Shown here: piece by piece, positions 52,567 to 61,167 of the stretch | How the letters are laid out: every line of letters starts with the position of its first letter | Numbering within the stretch: position 1 is the stretch's first letter | Origin: Chloroflexota bacterium | GTDB lineage: Bacteria > Chloroflexota > Anaerolineae > Aggregatilineales > Phototrophicaceae | Length of the DNA stretch: 64,000 nt | Assembly: GCA_011525385.1 (NCBI GenBank) | Contig: WTGF01000009.1 | Span: forward strand, 1 to 64,000 | Direction: 5' to 3' | Program-made: the position numbers and the translations under genes | Notes under the pieces: generated by a model | The model's input: the letters and a program-made list of their open reading frames with translations, nothing else | What the model was told of the DNA's origin: nothing | The model's database searches: none

Positions 52567-53985
52567 CTACGGGCTAAACGCTTCGACTTGGGCATCAAAG
52601 CGGGTTTGGTCAATCTGCGGATAGTTGTCCAGCAAAGCCTTGAATACCTGCATATAACTTGCAATCTGTTCACGTGTGTAGGCCTCGAAGCGGAGAGTGA
52701 CCGCAGGCTGTGTATTGCTGGCGCGCACTAAACCCCAGCCCCGTTCGAAAATCACGCGCGCGCCATCAACCGTCACGACCTCGTAATCGTTCTGGAGACT
52801 AGCCGTCATTTCGTCAATCATCTTGAACTTCAAATCGTCCGGCGCGCTCAATACTATCTCCGGCGTAGCTACCAGCTTGGGAATTTCGTCAAAGATTTCG
52901 GCAATTGTTTTTCCGGACTTGCTAATGATCTCAAGCGTTTTGAGCGCCACCAGAGGCGCGTCGTCAAAGCCGAAGTAGTCTTCCCCGATGAAGAGATGTC
53001 CGCTTACTTCGCCACCTAGCAAGGAACCGATCTCGTTCATCTTCTGCTTCATCAGGCTGTGTCCCGATTTCCACATGACCGGGATACCGCCGTATTTCTT
53101 GATTTCGTCGGGGAGCGCCTGCGACGATTTAACGTCGAAGACGATCGGCGTATTGGGGTGACGCCGGAGCAAATCCCGCGACAGCAGCGCCAGCAGTCGA
53201 TCCGCAGCGATATGATGACCGTGGTTGTCGATGAAGCCGCAGCGATCGCTATCGCCGTCGAAGGCCAAGCCCAGGTCCGCGCCCAGTTCGATAACTTTCG
53301 CCTCCAGATCCCGCGTCATTTCAGGATCTTCCGGATTCGGCAAGTGATTGGGAAATGTCCCGTCCGGCTCGCAATAAAGGCATTCGACGTCTAGCCCCAG
53401 GGCGCGCAATACCGGCGGCAGATAGGCGCCCGACAAACCGTTGCCCGCGTCAAGCACCACTTTCAGCGGTTTCTCCATGTGCACTTTACGTTGAATTGCA
53501 GTCATGTGTTGATTGATCATGGTTGGGTCTTCTTCGACCTCGCCGTCACCTGCCGCGAACAATCCGTCATCGATAATGCTCAAAACGTCTTGAATCTGTT
53601 CGCCGGCCAGCGCCAGCTTTCCGTAGGCCATCTTGATACCGTTGTAACGCGTATCCAGGTGGCTGCCCGTTATCATGACGCCTGCTCCGGCCTCGCCATA
53701 AGAAGCCGACGCGAAGTAGACGGTCGGTGTGAGCACCTCGCCGATATCGGTAACCGACAATCCTGTCGAAGCAAGTCCTTCGATCATCGCAGCCTTTAGT
53801 GGACCTGACGAGAGGCGATTGTCAGAGCCGACGAAGATCTTCCGCGTGCCGAATTCTCTTGGTAGATAAGTACCCAATGCCTTGCCAACCAAGTAGGCTA
53901 TGCCAGGCGTCAATTGTGGGGATTCGCCGTTGGCAGTGCCGCGAATATCGTATTTTCTGAAGATCGAACGATCGATTGCTCTCAT
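52567..53985 (-). CDS. Phosphomannomutase/phosphoglucomutase family enzyme with atypical phosphoserine loop
   Basis: A 472-residue alpha-D-phosphohexomutase that moves phosphate between C6 and C1 of a hexose, feeding nucleotide-sugar synthesis. The start FRKYDIRGTANGESPQLTPG is family-typical. The active-site serine loop reads MITGSHLDTRYNGIK where most members have TASHNP; the Ser and His remain, but Asn-Pro is replaced by Leu-Asp. The metal loop FDGDSDRCGFID and sugar-binding GGEVSGHLFIGEDYFGFDDA are present, followed by the C-terminal phosphate-binding domain. ATG 53985 has AGAGGTG upstream; GTG 53991 is less likely. Sugar specificity is not predictable, though GEVSGH is shared by PMM/PGM enzymes. 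It could supply the sugar nucleotides of the glycosylation island. Confidence 0.9.
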   Translation of the reverse strand: MRAIDRSIFRKYDIRGTANGESPQLTPGIAYLVGKALGTYLPREFGTRKIFVGSDNRLSSGPLKAAMIEGLASTGLSVTDIGEVLTPTVYFASASYGEAGAGVMITGSHLDTRYNGIKMAYGKLALAGEQIQDVLSIIDDGLFAAGDGEVEEDPTMINQHMTAIQRKVHMEKPLKVVLDAGNGLSGAYLPPVLRALGLDVECLYCEPDGTFPNHLPNPEDPEMTRDLEAKVIELGADLGLAFDGDSDRCGFIDNHGHHIAADRLLALLSRDLLRRHPNTPIVFDVKSSQALPDEIKKYGGIPVMWKSGHSLMKQKMNEIGSLLGGEVSGHLFIGEDYFGFDDAPLVALKTLEIISKSGKTIAEIFDEIPKLVATPEIVLSAPDDLKFKMIDEMTASLQNDYEVVTVDGARVIFERGWGLVRASNTQPAVTLRFEAYTREQIASYMQVFKALLDNYPQIDQTRFDAQVEAFSP

Positions 53986-54036
53986 GCTCACCTCTGACTC
54001 ATGCGCTCGCGGTTTAGCCCCAGCGGCCGCGTATTG

Positions 54037-56286
54037 TCATGCCTCGACCAGGAATTCCTCGCCATCAACATATGCCGAAAACTTCAAACCGCCGCCTCGC
54101 TTGCGGCTGGCGCTTATGCGCACTTCGGTCCCCTCCGGCGGGTTGGAGCGCAAGAGAAAGTCGGCCAAGGGTTCCCGCAAGTTGCGCCGCAGGATTCGCC
54201 GAAGCGGGCGCGCGCCGTATTCCGGTTCGTCATTTTGCTCCAAGAGCCATTTTTTGGCGCCGCCGCTGAACTTCAATGTCAAGCCGCGCTCGCGCGCCAG
54301 CTTGTTCTCTTTTTCAATTAGCAAGTCGAGGATAAGGACAAAGTCCTCATCGCTCAATGCGTTGAATAGAATGACTTCGTCCAGCCGATTGATGAACTCG
54401 GGCCGCAGAAACTCGAGAACCTGGTCCATAATTTGCTCGCGCAAATCGTCTGTGATCTGCCGCACCATCAAATGCTCGGAGCCGATGTTGCTGGTCATGA
54501 TGACGACAGCCTCGCTGAAGCGCGCGATATTGCCGCGTCCATCGGTCAGCCGGCCCTCTTCCATGACCTGCAACAATACATCCATAATCCGTGGATGCGC
54601 CTTTTCAATTTCATCGAGCAAAACGATGGTATAGGGTTGCTGACGAATGCGCTCGGTTAACTGTCCGCCCTCGTCGCTGCCGACATAACCCACCGCCGAG
54701 CCGATTAAGCGGTTAATGCTGCTCTCGTCCTTGTATTCGCTCATGTCGAGCGGGAAGAGATTTTCTTCGCTGCCGAACATGAAATCCGCGAGCACGCGCG
54801 CCATTTCGGTCTTGCCGATACCGGTAGGACCCAGGAACAGGAAGGTGCCTATCGGTCTGCGCGGGTCTTTCAGTCCAACGCGCGCTGTTTTGATGGCGCG
54901 GCTGACCAACTGAACCGCCTCTTCCTGGCCGATAAGCCGCTGGCGCAGGTGCTCCACCATATTGGCATAGCGAAGACGTTCGTCAGCGCCCAATTTAGTG
55001 ACCGGAATACCAGTCATCTGGCTCGTCACCAGGGTTACATCTTCTACATCGAGCCTGGCATCGTTGTTGTCCGGCCGAAACGCAAGATGCGCTTGCTTGC
55101 CCATGTTGACCATGGCGGCGGTGCGATGTAGCAATTGCTCGGCGCTCTGCGGTAAAGGATTAATAGTCAAATAGCGCTGCGCCATGCGCGCGGCCATTTT
55201 TAGCGCGTCGTGCTCGATGGCAATCTCATAGTCCGATTCCAGATGCGGCGCTATCGTCTCCAGAATCTCTACGGTTTCGTCCAACGATGGTTCATCGACC
55301 CGGATTACTTGACTGTTTTCCATAATGGCGCTGACGTTTTGTATGCGCGCTTCAAATTCCTGCAAGTTGGTGCTGCAGATGACCACGGGATCGTCGCTCA
55401 AAAAGGCCTTTTGCACCAGCGACGTCGCTTTATTGAAATCGGCCTTGATCGGTCCGCCGAAAAAACGATGAACCAGCGGCAAGAACAGGATCCCGCGCCG
55501 CGCCGCGCTCATGCCGGCGCGGAAGGCCTCCTGATCGCCATCCAGCAGCGCCGTTTCGCTTATCTGTACCAGATTCGACAAGCCATTCGGTCCCTTGTCT
55601 TCCGCCATGAGCAAGGCGAGGCTATATGCCAGTGTGCGCTTGCCGACGCCGTCCGGGCCAATCAAGATGATGTGACGATTGACCGATTGCGTCAGCACGT
55701 TGATCATGTTGCGCAAGAGATCTTCACGAAAATGCACCGCGCGCAGCAAACCGCGCTTGGCCCGTTTGACATAATCCACGGTGGTACTGTCGTCGCGGCT
55801 CGGGATGATTTTACTGGCGTCGCTGTAGGCATCCTGAATCGACTTGGGCGTGATGCTGAACTGGCGAAGAATTCCCCCCGTGCTGACCGATGTTTCCGCC
55901 AAAACCGCCAAGGCATGATCGGTATCGATTTTCTGCTCATTCATCGAGTTGGCGATCGTTAACCCGTCGTCCAGAAGCACGATCGACTGCCGGCTCAGCG
56001 AAACTTTCTTGTTGCCAATAGCGACGAAATCCAGGCTGCCGTCGGGATCACGGCGGGATTGAATCGCGACTTTCACCTGGCGCTCCAAGCGCTCCAGGTC
56101 AACGCCGCGCGATGATTCGAACATCTTGAGCATACGCCAGGCTGCGGTGTTTTCTCGGCGGAGCAATGCCAGCAACACCATTTCCGGCATGATCGACGAT
56201 TTGCGATATTCGCCTAGCATCGGCACGGCCTCATTCAATACCGCGTCCATGTCCTTGGAGATTAGATCAGGATTAAGGGTAGACAT
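54037..56286 (-). CDS. Clp/Hsp100-type AAA+ protein with a degenerate first ATPase domain
   Basis: A 749-residue protein with two N-terminal Clp_N-like repeats (about 10-150) and two AAA+ domains. The second (about 440-749) is intact: Walker A GPTGIGKT (486-493), Walker B IVLLDEIEKAHP, sensor-1 MTSNIGSE, arginine finger FINRLDE and sensor-2 YGARPLRR. The first is not: Walker A is GPDGVGKR (210-217), the Walker B acidic pair is missing (GILFLPLVHRF), and the expected ERRFQ arginine fingers read MENSQ. No coiled-coil middle domain is present, as in ClpA rather than ClpB. No ClpP-binding IGL/F loop is evident by eye. It is probably an unfoldase or disaggregase driven by one ATPase ring, upstream of the phosphohexomutase gene on the same strand. 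Confidence 0.85.
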   Translation of the reverse strand: MSTLNPDLISKDMDAVLNEAVPMLGEYRKSSIMPEMVLLALLRRENTAAWRMLKMFESSRGVDLERLERQVKVAIQSRRDPDGSLDFVAIGNKKVSLSRQSIVLLDDGLTIANSMNEQKIDTDHALAVLAETSVSTGGILRQFSITPKSIQDAYSDASKIIPSRDDSTTVDYVKRAKRGLLRAVHFREDLLRNMINVLTQSVNRHIILIGPDGVGKRTLAYSLALLMAEDKGPNGLSNLVQISETALLDGDQEAFRAGMSAARRGILFLPLVHRFFGGPIKADFNKATSLVQKAFLSDDPVVICSTNLQEFEARIQNVSAIMENSQVIRVDEPSLDETVEILETIAPHLESDYEIAIEHDALKMAARMAQRYLTINPLPQSAEQLLHRTAAMVNMGKQAHLAFRPDNNDARLDVEDVTLVTSQMTGIPVTKLGADERLRYANMVEHLRQRLIGQEEAVQLVSRAIKTARVGLKDPRRPIGTFLFLGPTGIGKTEMARVLADFMFGSEENLFPLDMSEYKDESSINRLIGSAVGYVGSDEGGQLTERIRQQPYTIVLLDEIEKAHPRIMDVLLQVMEEGRLTDGRGNIARFSEAVVIMTSNIGSEHLMVRQITDDLREQIMDQVLEFLRPEFINRLDEVILFNALSDEDFVLILDLLIEKENKLARERGLTLKFSGGAKKWLLEQNDEPEYGARPLRRILRRNLREPLADFLLRSNPPEGTEVRISASRKRGGGLKFSAYVDGEEFLVEA

Positions 56287-56382
56287 TGACTATCTGTGTC
56301 CCGCGTATTTCACCGTTCGTCGTTGACCAAGATGCGAGTGGATTCGCGCCGCCTCATTATAGCCCATCAATATCGCAATCGC

Positions 56383-57993
56383 CTAGCTCGCAAAGCCCAG
56401 CGGCATGCTACCGAATGCCTGTCGCTCGCCAAGCAGCACTTCACAAATGACCTTCGTCGCGCGGGACATGGGGCTATATCCCTGCACATAAGCCGCAAGC
56501 TCGGGATAGATGAACATTTCTATCGGATTCCACAAAGTCACCAGAATCGTCTTATGCGCCGGCATCGCCTCAACCAGTTGGATCTGCCGAGGATCGTCAA
56601 TGTTGTTCAAGGTGAAAACGGCCACCGTGTCGGCTTCCCGCGCGGCTGCGCTCGCCCAAGTCAATTCCCCGTCCTTCGGCGACCCAGAGACAGAGACGAA
56701 TTCATGCTCCGCCACGCGGCGATCGCATTCTCGTCGAATGCGCGGACGTGTACCCGGATAAACAAACAACACCCTACCCTGCACCGGTATCATATCCTGA
56801 GAGTCGAGCACAGTTACACCCCGTTCGAACAAACGCGTCACCAGACGATCGTGTGTCAACAGATCCAATCGTTCGCTCGTCGTATTCGGATCTAACGGGC
56901 TCCAATCCAATACGCCATACCGCTGCTTGACCCGTAGAATGCGCTCCAGCGAGTCGTCTATGCTTTCGAGCGCGATTCGCCCGGCGCGCACGGCCGCGAC
57001 CACATCGCTGATCGCCTCGCGAATCCGTTGCGTACCCACATGCGCGCCAATCGCGATCAAATCGTTGCCCGCTTCGATCGCCCGGATCGAGGCCTCGCTG
57101 GGGTCGTACTCGGTATCAACAGCATCCATATCCAGGGCATCCGTCATAATGATGCCGTCATATCCCAACTCTTCGCGCAGCAGGCCATCCACCACCTTGT
57201 CAGACAGAGACGCCGGCAACGGTTCGGCATCAAAGGCGCTGTACCAGATATGCGCCACCATCACAGTACTGACGCCGGCGTCGAATGCGGCGACAAATGG
57301 TCGTAATTCAACCGAACCCAAGCGACTTCGGTCGTGGTGAATCGCCGGCAACTCCAGGTGTGAGTCTTCGCTGGTATCGCCATGGCCGGGAAAGTGCTTT
57401 ACCGTAGCTGCCACTCCATTGTCTTGCATCCCGCGTATGAAATTCATCAGAATCGGGGCAACCATTTTCGGATCGCTTCCGAATGCTCGGCGGTCGATGA
57501 TGGGATTGAAGGCGTTAGTCAGCAAATCCCCGACCGGCGCCAGATTCATGTTGACGCCAACCGCGCGCATCTCGGCGGCCATAGCCGCGCCAACATCGTA
57601 GGCCAGGTCTTCGTCTTGCGTGGCAGCTAGCAACATAGGGGCTGGAAAGCGCGTGAAACCATCTTGCAGATGCTGGATAGGTCCGCCCTCTTGATCCACT
57701 GCGATCAACAGCGGCAAGCCGCCCCGGCTCATGACCTCTTGTTGGTATGAGTTCGTCAGGGCCGTCACTTGTTCGGGCGATTCGACATTGCGGCCGAAGA
57801 GTACAACCGCGCCCGGTTGCACCTCGCGCAAAAAAGCCGATTCCGTTTCTGTCAGTTGCTCGCCAAAGAAGCTCACCATGAACATCTGCGCAACTTTCTG
57901 CTCCAGCGTCATATTGTGCAATGTATCCGGTTTTTCCGACACTTGCGCCGAAAGCAAAATGAAGGTCAGCAGATGCGCCAGACAGACGATCAA
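56383..57993 (-). CDS. GH3 beta-N-acetylhexosaminidase, NagZ type, exported
   Basis: A 536-residue family-3 glycoside hydrolase. The catalytic barrel has the phosphate-free NagZ signature KHFPGHGDTSEDSHLELP (about 199-216), including the Asp-Ser-His acid/base dyad, and the nucleophile Asp285 in IIMTDALDMDAV. An N-terminal hydrophobic stretch (CLAHLLTFILLSAQ) looks like a signal peptide, unlike the cytosolic enterobacterial NagZ, so it probably acts outside the membrane on cell-wall or glycan GlcNAc. About 200 C-terminal residues form a GH3 C-terminal-like domain. The start is TTG 57993, required to include the signal peptide, without a clear ribosome site. Confidence 0.87.
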   Translation of the reverse strand: MIVCLAHLLTFILLSAQVSEKPDTLHNMTLEQKVAQMFMVSFFGEQLTETESAFLREVQPGAVVLFGRNVESPEQVTALTNSYQQEVMSRGGLPLLIAVDQEGGPIQHLQDGFTRFPAPMLLAATQDEDLAYDVGAAMAAEMRAVGVNMNLAPVGDLLTNAFNPIIDRRAFGSDPKMVAPILMNFIRGMQDNGVAATVKHFPGHGDTSEDSHLELPAIHHDRSRLGSVELRPFVAAFDAGVSTVMVAHIWYSAFDAEPLPASLSDKVVDGLLREELGYDGIIMTDALDMDAVDTEYDPSEASIRAIEAGNDLIAIGAHVGTQRIREAISDVVAAVRAGRIALESIDDSLERILRVKQRYGVLDWSPLDPNTTSERLDLLTHDRLVTRLFERGVTVLDSQDMIPVQGRVLFVYPGTRPRIRRECDRRVAEHEFVSVSGSPKDGELTWASAAAREADTVAVFTLNNIDDPRQIQLVEAMPAHKTILVTLWNPIEMFIYPELAAYVQGYSPMSRATKVICEVLLGERQAFGSMPLGFAS

Positions 57994-58025
57994 ACGTATT
58001 AGACTGTGATTGGGACTAACGATGG

Positions 58026-60194
58026 CTAGAATCCGTTCTGTTGAATCATCATATAGTGCAAGAAGTTGAACTGATCGTCGCCTGTGAGCAAACGAGGGCG
58101 CGCTCGATCGTCGATGACGCCTGGAAACAGCTCCACCGCTACCAGTTTACTGGCATAAACGTAAAGCGTGTCCAAAAAGAAGCGCTTATTTCCCCAAAAA
58201 CTCTGATCAAAATACAGATTGCCCAGTCCAAAATGTATGAAGGCCGTTTCGCCGCGGCGGGTTCTGTAGAATTCAAAGGTCATCGGCTTGTGATCCGCGG
58301 TGCCGATGACAACATCAGCGCCCCACTCGGCAAATGCGCGGTAGTCTGCCCGCTGTTGCGCCGTCGGCGTATAAGACTCGAATTCCTGATAGTGAACTGT
58401 CAACAGGACCAGATCGTTTTGGGCTGCCAGCACGGGCAAGTTGTCTTCTAGCCAGGCGCGGTCACAAAACGCGGCCCCTGGCCGCAGGCCGCCGAGCGCG
58501 GTCGGATCTTCATTAACCAAGGCATAATAGGGACCAATCGCGTTGCAGGCCAGCCAGGCGATGGTATTGTCATTGTGACGCAGAATCAGGGCTTTGCGCG
58601 CATCGTCTCGACTGCGGCCTCCGCCGACAATTTTCGTACCTGTCTCTTCAAATAGCATTAGCGTGTCTTCAAAGGCGTCGTAACCAAAGTCATTGATGTG
58701 ATTGCCCGTCAGATCAACCACGTCGACATTCAAGATATCAAAGAGGCTGGCGTGTTCGACTTTCATGCACAGGCTGTTCGCGCCGCCCAACACCTCGTCG
58801 TTAAATTGTGGGCAGGTGTCGGCCAGGGGCGCTTCATTGGTCACATGGAAATAGTCCGACGCAGAGACGTAATCGCGGATGCCGCTTGCGGCCGCCTCCA
58901 GGCCAATCGAATCAATCGCTGTTCTTGTCCCCCGCGCAATCGCGGTTGTGCCGGACAGAGTAACGCGCGTCAAACTGCCCGGATGATAGTTCGGCGCGCC
59001 ACTATCGAATATCAACGGATAGTCGTCTATTTGATCGACGACGGGTTTTCCGTCCAGCCACAATGGGCGGAGGCGGGGACGCAATTCATCAAATGGAAGC
59101 AAAGTGAAGTTGAGCTTGTCGCGCCAGAGTTGACGTTCCAGGTTGTCGTCTTCCACGATTCGCGTATCACGATGCAGTTCAATGCCATGTTCCCGTAACC
59201 GGACCGCTGCAGATTCGCTCAAGGTCAATCGCTGATCGAAACCGCCAGCCAGAATCGCATCCAATTGGTCTCGCCCAATCGACGTCTGTAGCGCAGCGAA
59301 AGCAGCTGCGGGAATCCATAATTCCTTTTCAGTTTCTGTTGTACGCTCGGCTCCCGAATTGGACGGCGGCGACTCCGCAAATGCCGCGCTGTAAAAGGCC
59401 AGGTAATCGGGAATATTTCGCTCCCAGGAGGCTTCGTTGTGCCCAGCGCCGCTGTAAACAACATATTGATGATCGACGCCGTGATTCCTCAGGATCACAT
59501 GCATCTGATCAACACCGTCCGCCGCGAAGTCTCTTGACCCGCGATCCAGCCACAGCCGCATATCGGCGCCAAGATCTTGCGACCGCGCCAACTCCAGCGG
59601 GTTGTATCGAGGCTCGACATGAACAGGGTCGAAAAACGAGCTATGCCCGCCGATCGCCACGAAGCGATCCGGGAAACGCAGCCCCACATGATATGCCCAG
59701 AATCCGCCACGGGAAATGCCGCCTATGGCTGTCCTGCCGTCGCCGCGATATCGCTGCTGCACATGATCCAATTGGTCAATCAAAAGCGAATCGTAACCCA
59801 CCCCGCCAAAGTAATTCTCGTTGGCAATAGCGTCGCCAAAGGGCAAGACAACGATCATAGGCGGTGAAGCGCCGGATTGTATCGCAGCTTCCAGCATTTT
59901 AATGAAACCCAGGCGCAGCCATTGCTTATCATCCGCATTGGAACCGTGCAGCAGAATTAGCAGAGGATATGTCTGCGTCGAAATCTCATAACAAGGCGGG
60001 AGATAGAGCGTGAAATATCGGGGTCGAACGGAGCCATTGGGGAGGTAGGTTTCACGTGTGAGACTTCCGGCTTCATTGCAGCTGGCGGCGCTGACTGTTA
60101 CAGCCGCAAGCAATGTCGCGATCCCGACAACAGCCAGCGCCAACAATGCCATCGGTGGCGCAACAATTGAGGGCGATGAAATTGGCTTTCCCAT
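58026..60194 (-). CDS. Fusion of an exported alpha/beta esterase with a CapA-like metallophosphatase domain
   Basis: A 722-residue protein. A signal peptide (LLALAVVGIATLLAAVTVSA) precedes an esterase-D/PHB-depolymerase-like domain (about 40-275): LLHGSNADDK, nucleophile Ser161 in GGISRGGFWA, candidate acid Asp217 or Asp222 and His252 in SGAGHNEASWE. The rest (about 290-722) ends in a CapA/PgsA-type calcineurin-like domain with DLTGNHINDFGYDAFEDTL, LLTVHYQEFESYTPTAQQRA, GADVVIGTADHKPM and FIHFGLGNLYFDQS, where typical members have HWG-E and HxHxxQ. CapA proteins act in poly-gamma-glutamate and other capsule synthesis. A fused enzyme could de-esterify and handle a surface polymer. It is followed 32 bases on by the NagZ-type gene. 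Confidence 0.78.
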   Translation of the reverse strand: MGKPISSPSIVAPPMALLALAVVGIATLLAAVTVSAASCNEAGSLTRETYLPNGSVRPRYFTLYLPPCYEISTQTYPLLILLHGSNADDKQWLRLGFIKMLEAAIQSGASPPMIVVLPFGDAIANENYFGGVGYDSLLIDQLDHVQQRYRGDGRTAIGGISRGGFWAYHVGLRFPDRFVAIGGHSSFFDPVHVEPRYNPLELARSQDLGADMRLWLDRGSRDFAADGVDQMHVILRNHGVDHQYVVYSGAGHNEASWERNIPDYLAFYSAAFAESPPSNSGAERTTETEKELWIPAAAFAALQTSIGRDQLDAILAGGFDQRLTLSESAAVRLREHGIELHRDTRIVEDDNLERQLWRDKLNFTLLPFDELRPRLRPLWLDGKPVVDQIDDYPLIFDSGAPNYHPGSLTRVTLSGTTAIARGTRTAIDSIGLEAAASGIRDYVSASDYFHVTNEAPLADTCPQFNDEVLGGANSLCMKVEHASLFDILNVDVVDLTGNHINDFGYDAFEDTLMLFEETGTKIVGGGRSRDDARKALILRHNDNTIAWLACNAIGPYYALVNEDPTALGGLRPGAAFCDRAWLEDNLPVLAAQNDLVLLTVHYQEFESYTPTAQQRADYRAFAEWGADVVIGTADHKPMTFEFYRTRRGETAFIHFGLGNLYFDQSFWGNKRFFLDTLYVYASKLVAVELFPGVIDDRARPRLLTGDDQFNFLHYMMIQQNGF

Positions 60195-60220
60195 GGGAGC
60201 AACGGCAAAAGCGGCGGATG

Positions 60221-61051
60221 CTATTCTGGATCGGAGAGATCGCCCAGCCGATAACCAATCCCGCGTACATTAACAACAAGCTTCTCGTAATCGCCAAGCG
60301 TCTTCAACTTGCGCCGCAAATTGCTGACATGAGGACGAATGACCTCACGGGCTTCGGGCTCATCAGTGCTATAGCCTCGGACTTCCCGTACAAGCTCTTG
60401 GCATGGCACAACGCGGCTGCGATGCGCCGCCAAATACAGCAACAGGTCGAATTCCGTAGGGGTCAAATTAATGGACTGGTCCCCAATGCCGATCTGATAG
60501 CGGCCCGGGGCAACCGAAAGCCCAGCCAATGCCATCATAGTATCAGTAGGCGCCGTGCGATCACGAGCTTCAGGCGCAAGCGGTTCCAGGCTCGCATCGT
60601 CAGGCGAAACCGCTGCCAAGGCTTCTTCCCGCACCAACTCCCCCACGTTCCGCTCAATTGCATCCAGCATTCGCCGACGCCGCATCAAGTTTCGCGCTCG
60701 TTCAATGCCGCGGTCCACGCTCGCTCTGATTTCTTGGCTGGAACAGGGTTTGATCAGATAATCGTGCGCGCCGGAGCGCAGCGCTTGCACTGCTGATTCG
60801 ACGCTGGCGTTTTCTGTCATCAAGACCATCATTGCGTCCGGCGACCGCGCCTTGATGCGCTGCAAGAGCTCTATCCCGTCGATATCGGGCAGATCAATCT
60901 CGCTTAAGACCAGGTCAAAATGCTGGCTATTAAAGAGATCCAAAGCCTCGTCGCCGAAGGACGCTTCGACAATGATGTAGCCGACCCGTTGCAGAGATTT
61001 GCTCACGGTGTAGCGATTGACGCCGTCGTGATCAACCAGCAAGACTTGCAT
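60221..61051 (-). CDS. OmpR-type response regulator with Glu in place of the phospho-acceptor Asp
   Basis: A 276-residue regulator with an N-terminal receiver (LLVDHDGVNRYTVSKSLQRV; LVLSEIDLPDIDG; MVLMTENASVESAVQALRSG; AHDYLIKPCSSQ) and a C-terminal winged helix (INLTPTEFDLLLYLAAHRSR; IRPHVSNLRRKLKTLGDYEK; VNVRGIGYRLGDLSD). The position that normally holds the phosphorylated Asp is Glu51 (codon GAG at 60899-60901), while the switch Thr and Lys are kept. ATG 61051 has GGTGAG seven bases upstream; the frame also opens at ATG 61099, six bases after a TATAAT. Candidate target is unknown. The next kinase in the window is 13 kb away. Confidence 0.9.
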   Translation of the reverse strand: MQVLLVDHDGVNRYTVSKSLQRVGYIIVEASFGDEALDLFNSQHFDLVLSEIDLPDIDGIELLQRIKARSPDAMMVLMTENASVESAVQALRSGAHDYLIKPCSSQEIRASVDRGIERARNLMRRRRMLDAIERNVGELVREEALAAVSPDDASLEPLAPEARDRTAPTDTMMALAGLSVAPGRYQIGIGDQSINLTPTEFDLLLYLAAHRSRVVPCQELVREVRGYSTDEPEAREVIRPHVSNLRRKLKTLGDYEKLVVNVRGIGYRLGDLSDPE

Positions 61052-61105
61052 TAACCGACTCACCACTTCTTCAGCAACACGTGTGGACTTCGCATCCATA
61101 TATCA

Positions 61106-61111
61106 ATTATA
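61106..61111 (-). promoter_or_regulatory. Perfect -10 (TATAAT) ahead of the response regulator gene
   Basis: On the minus strand TATAAT ends six bases before ATG 61099, so transcription should start at about 61099. If translation begins at 61051 the leader is about 48 bases with a normal ribosome site; if at 61099 the message is leaderless. The -35 is not convincing. Confidence 0.5.
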
Positions 61112-61167
61112 GCGTAAGGCCAGATTTTGCGGTATTCAAGCCACTGGCATTCGCTGTCAACAGCCGG

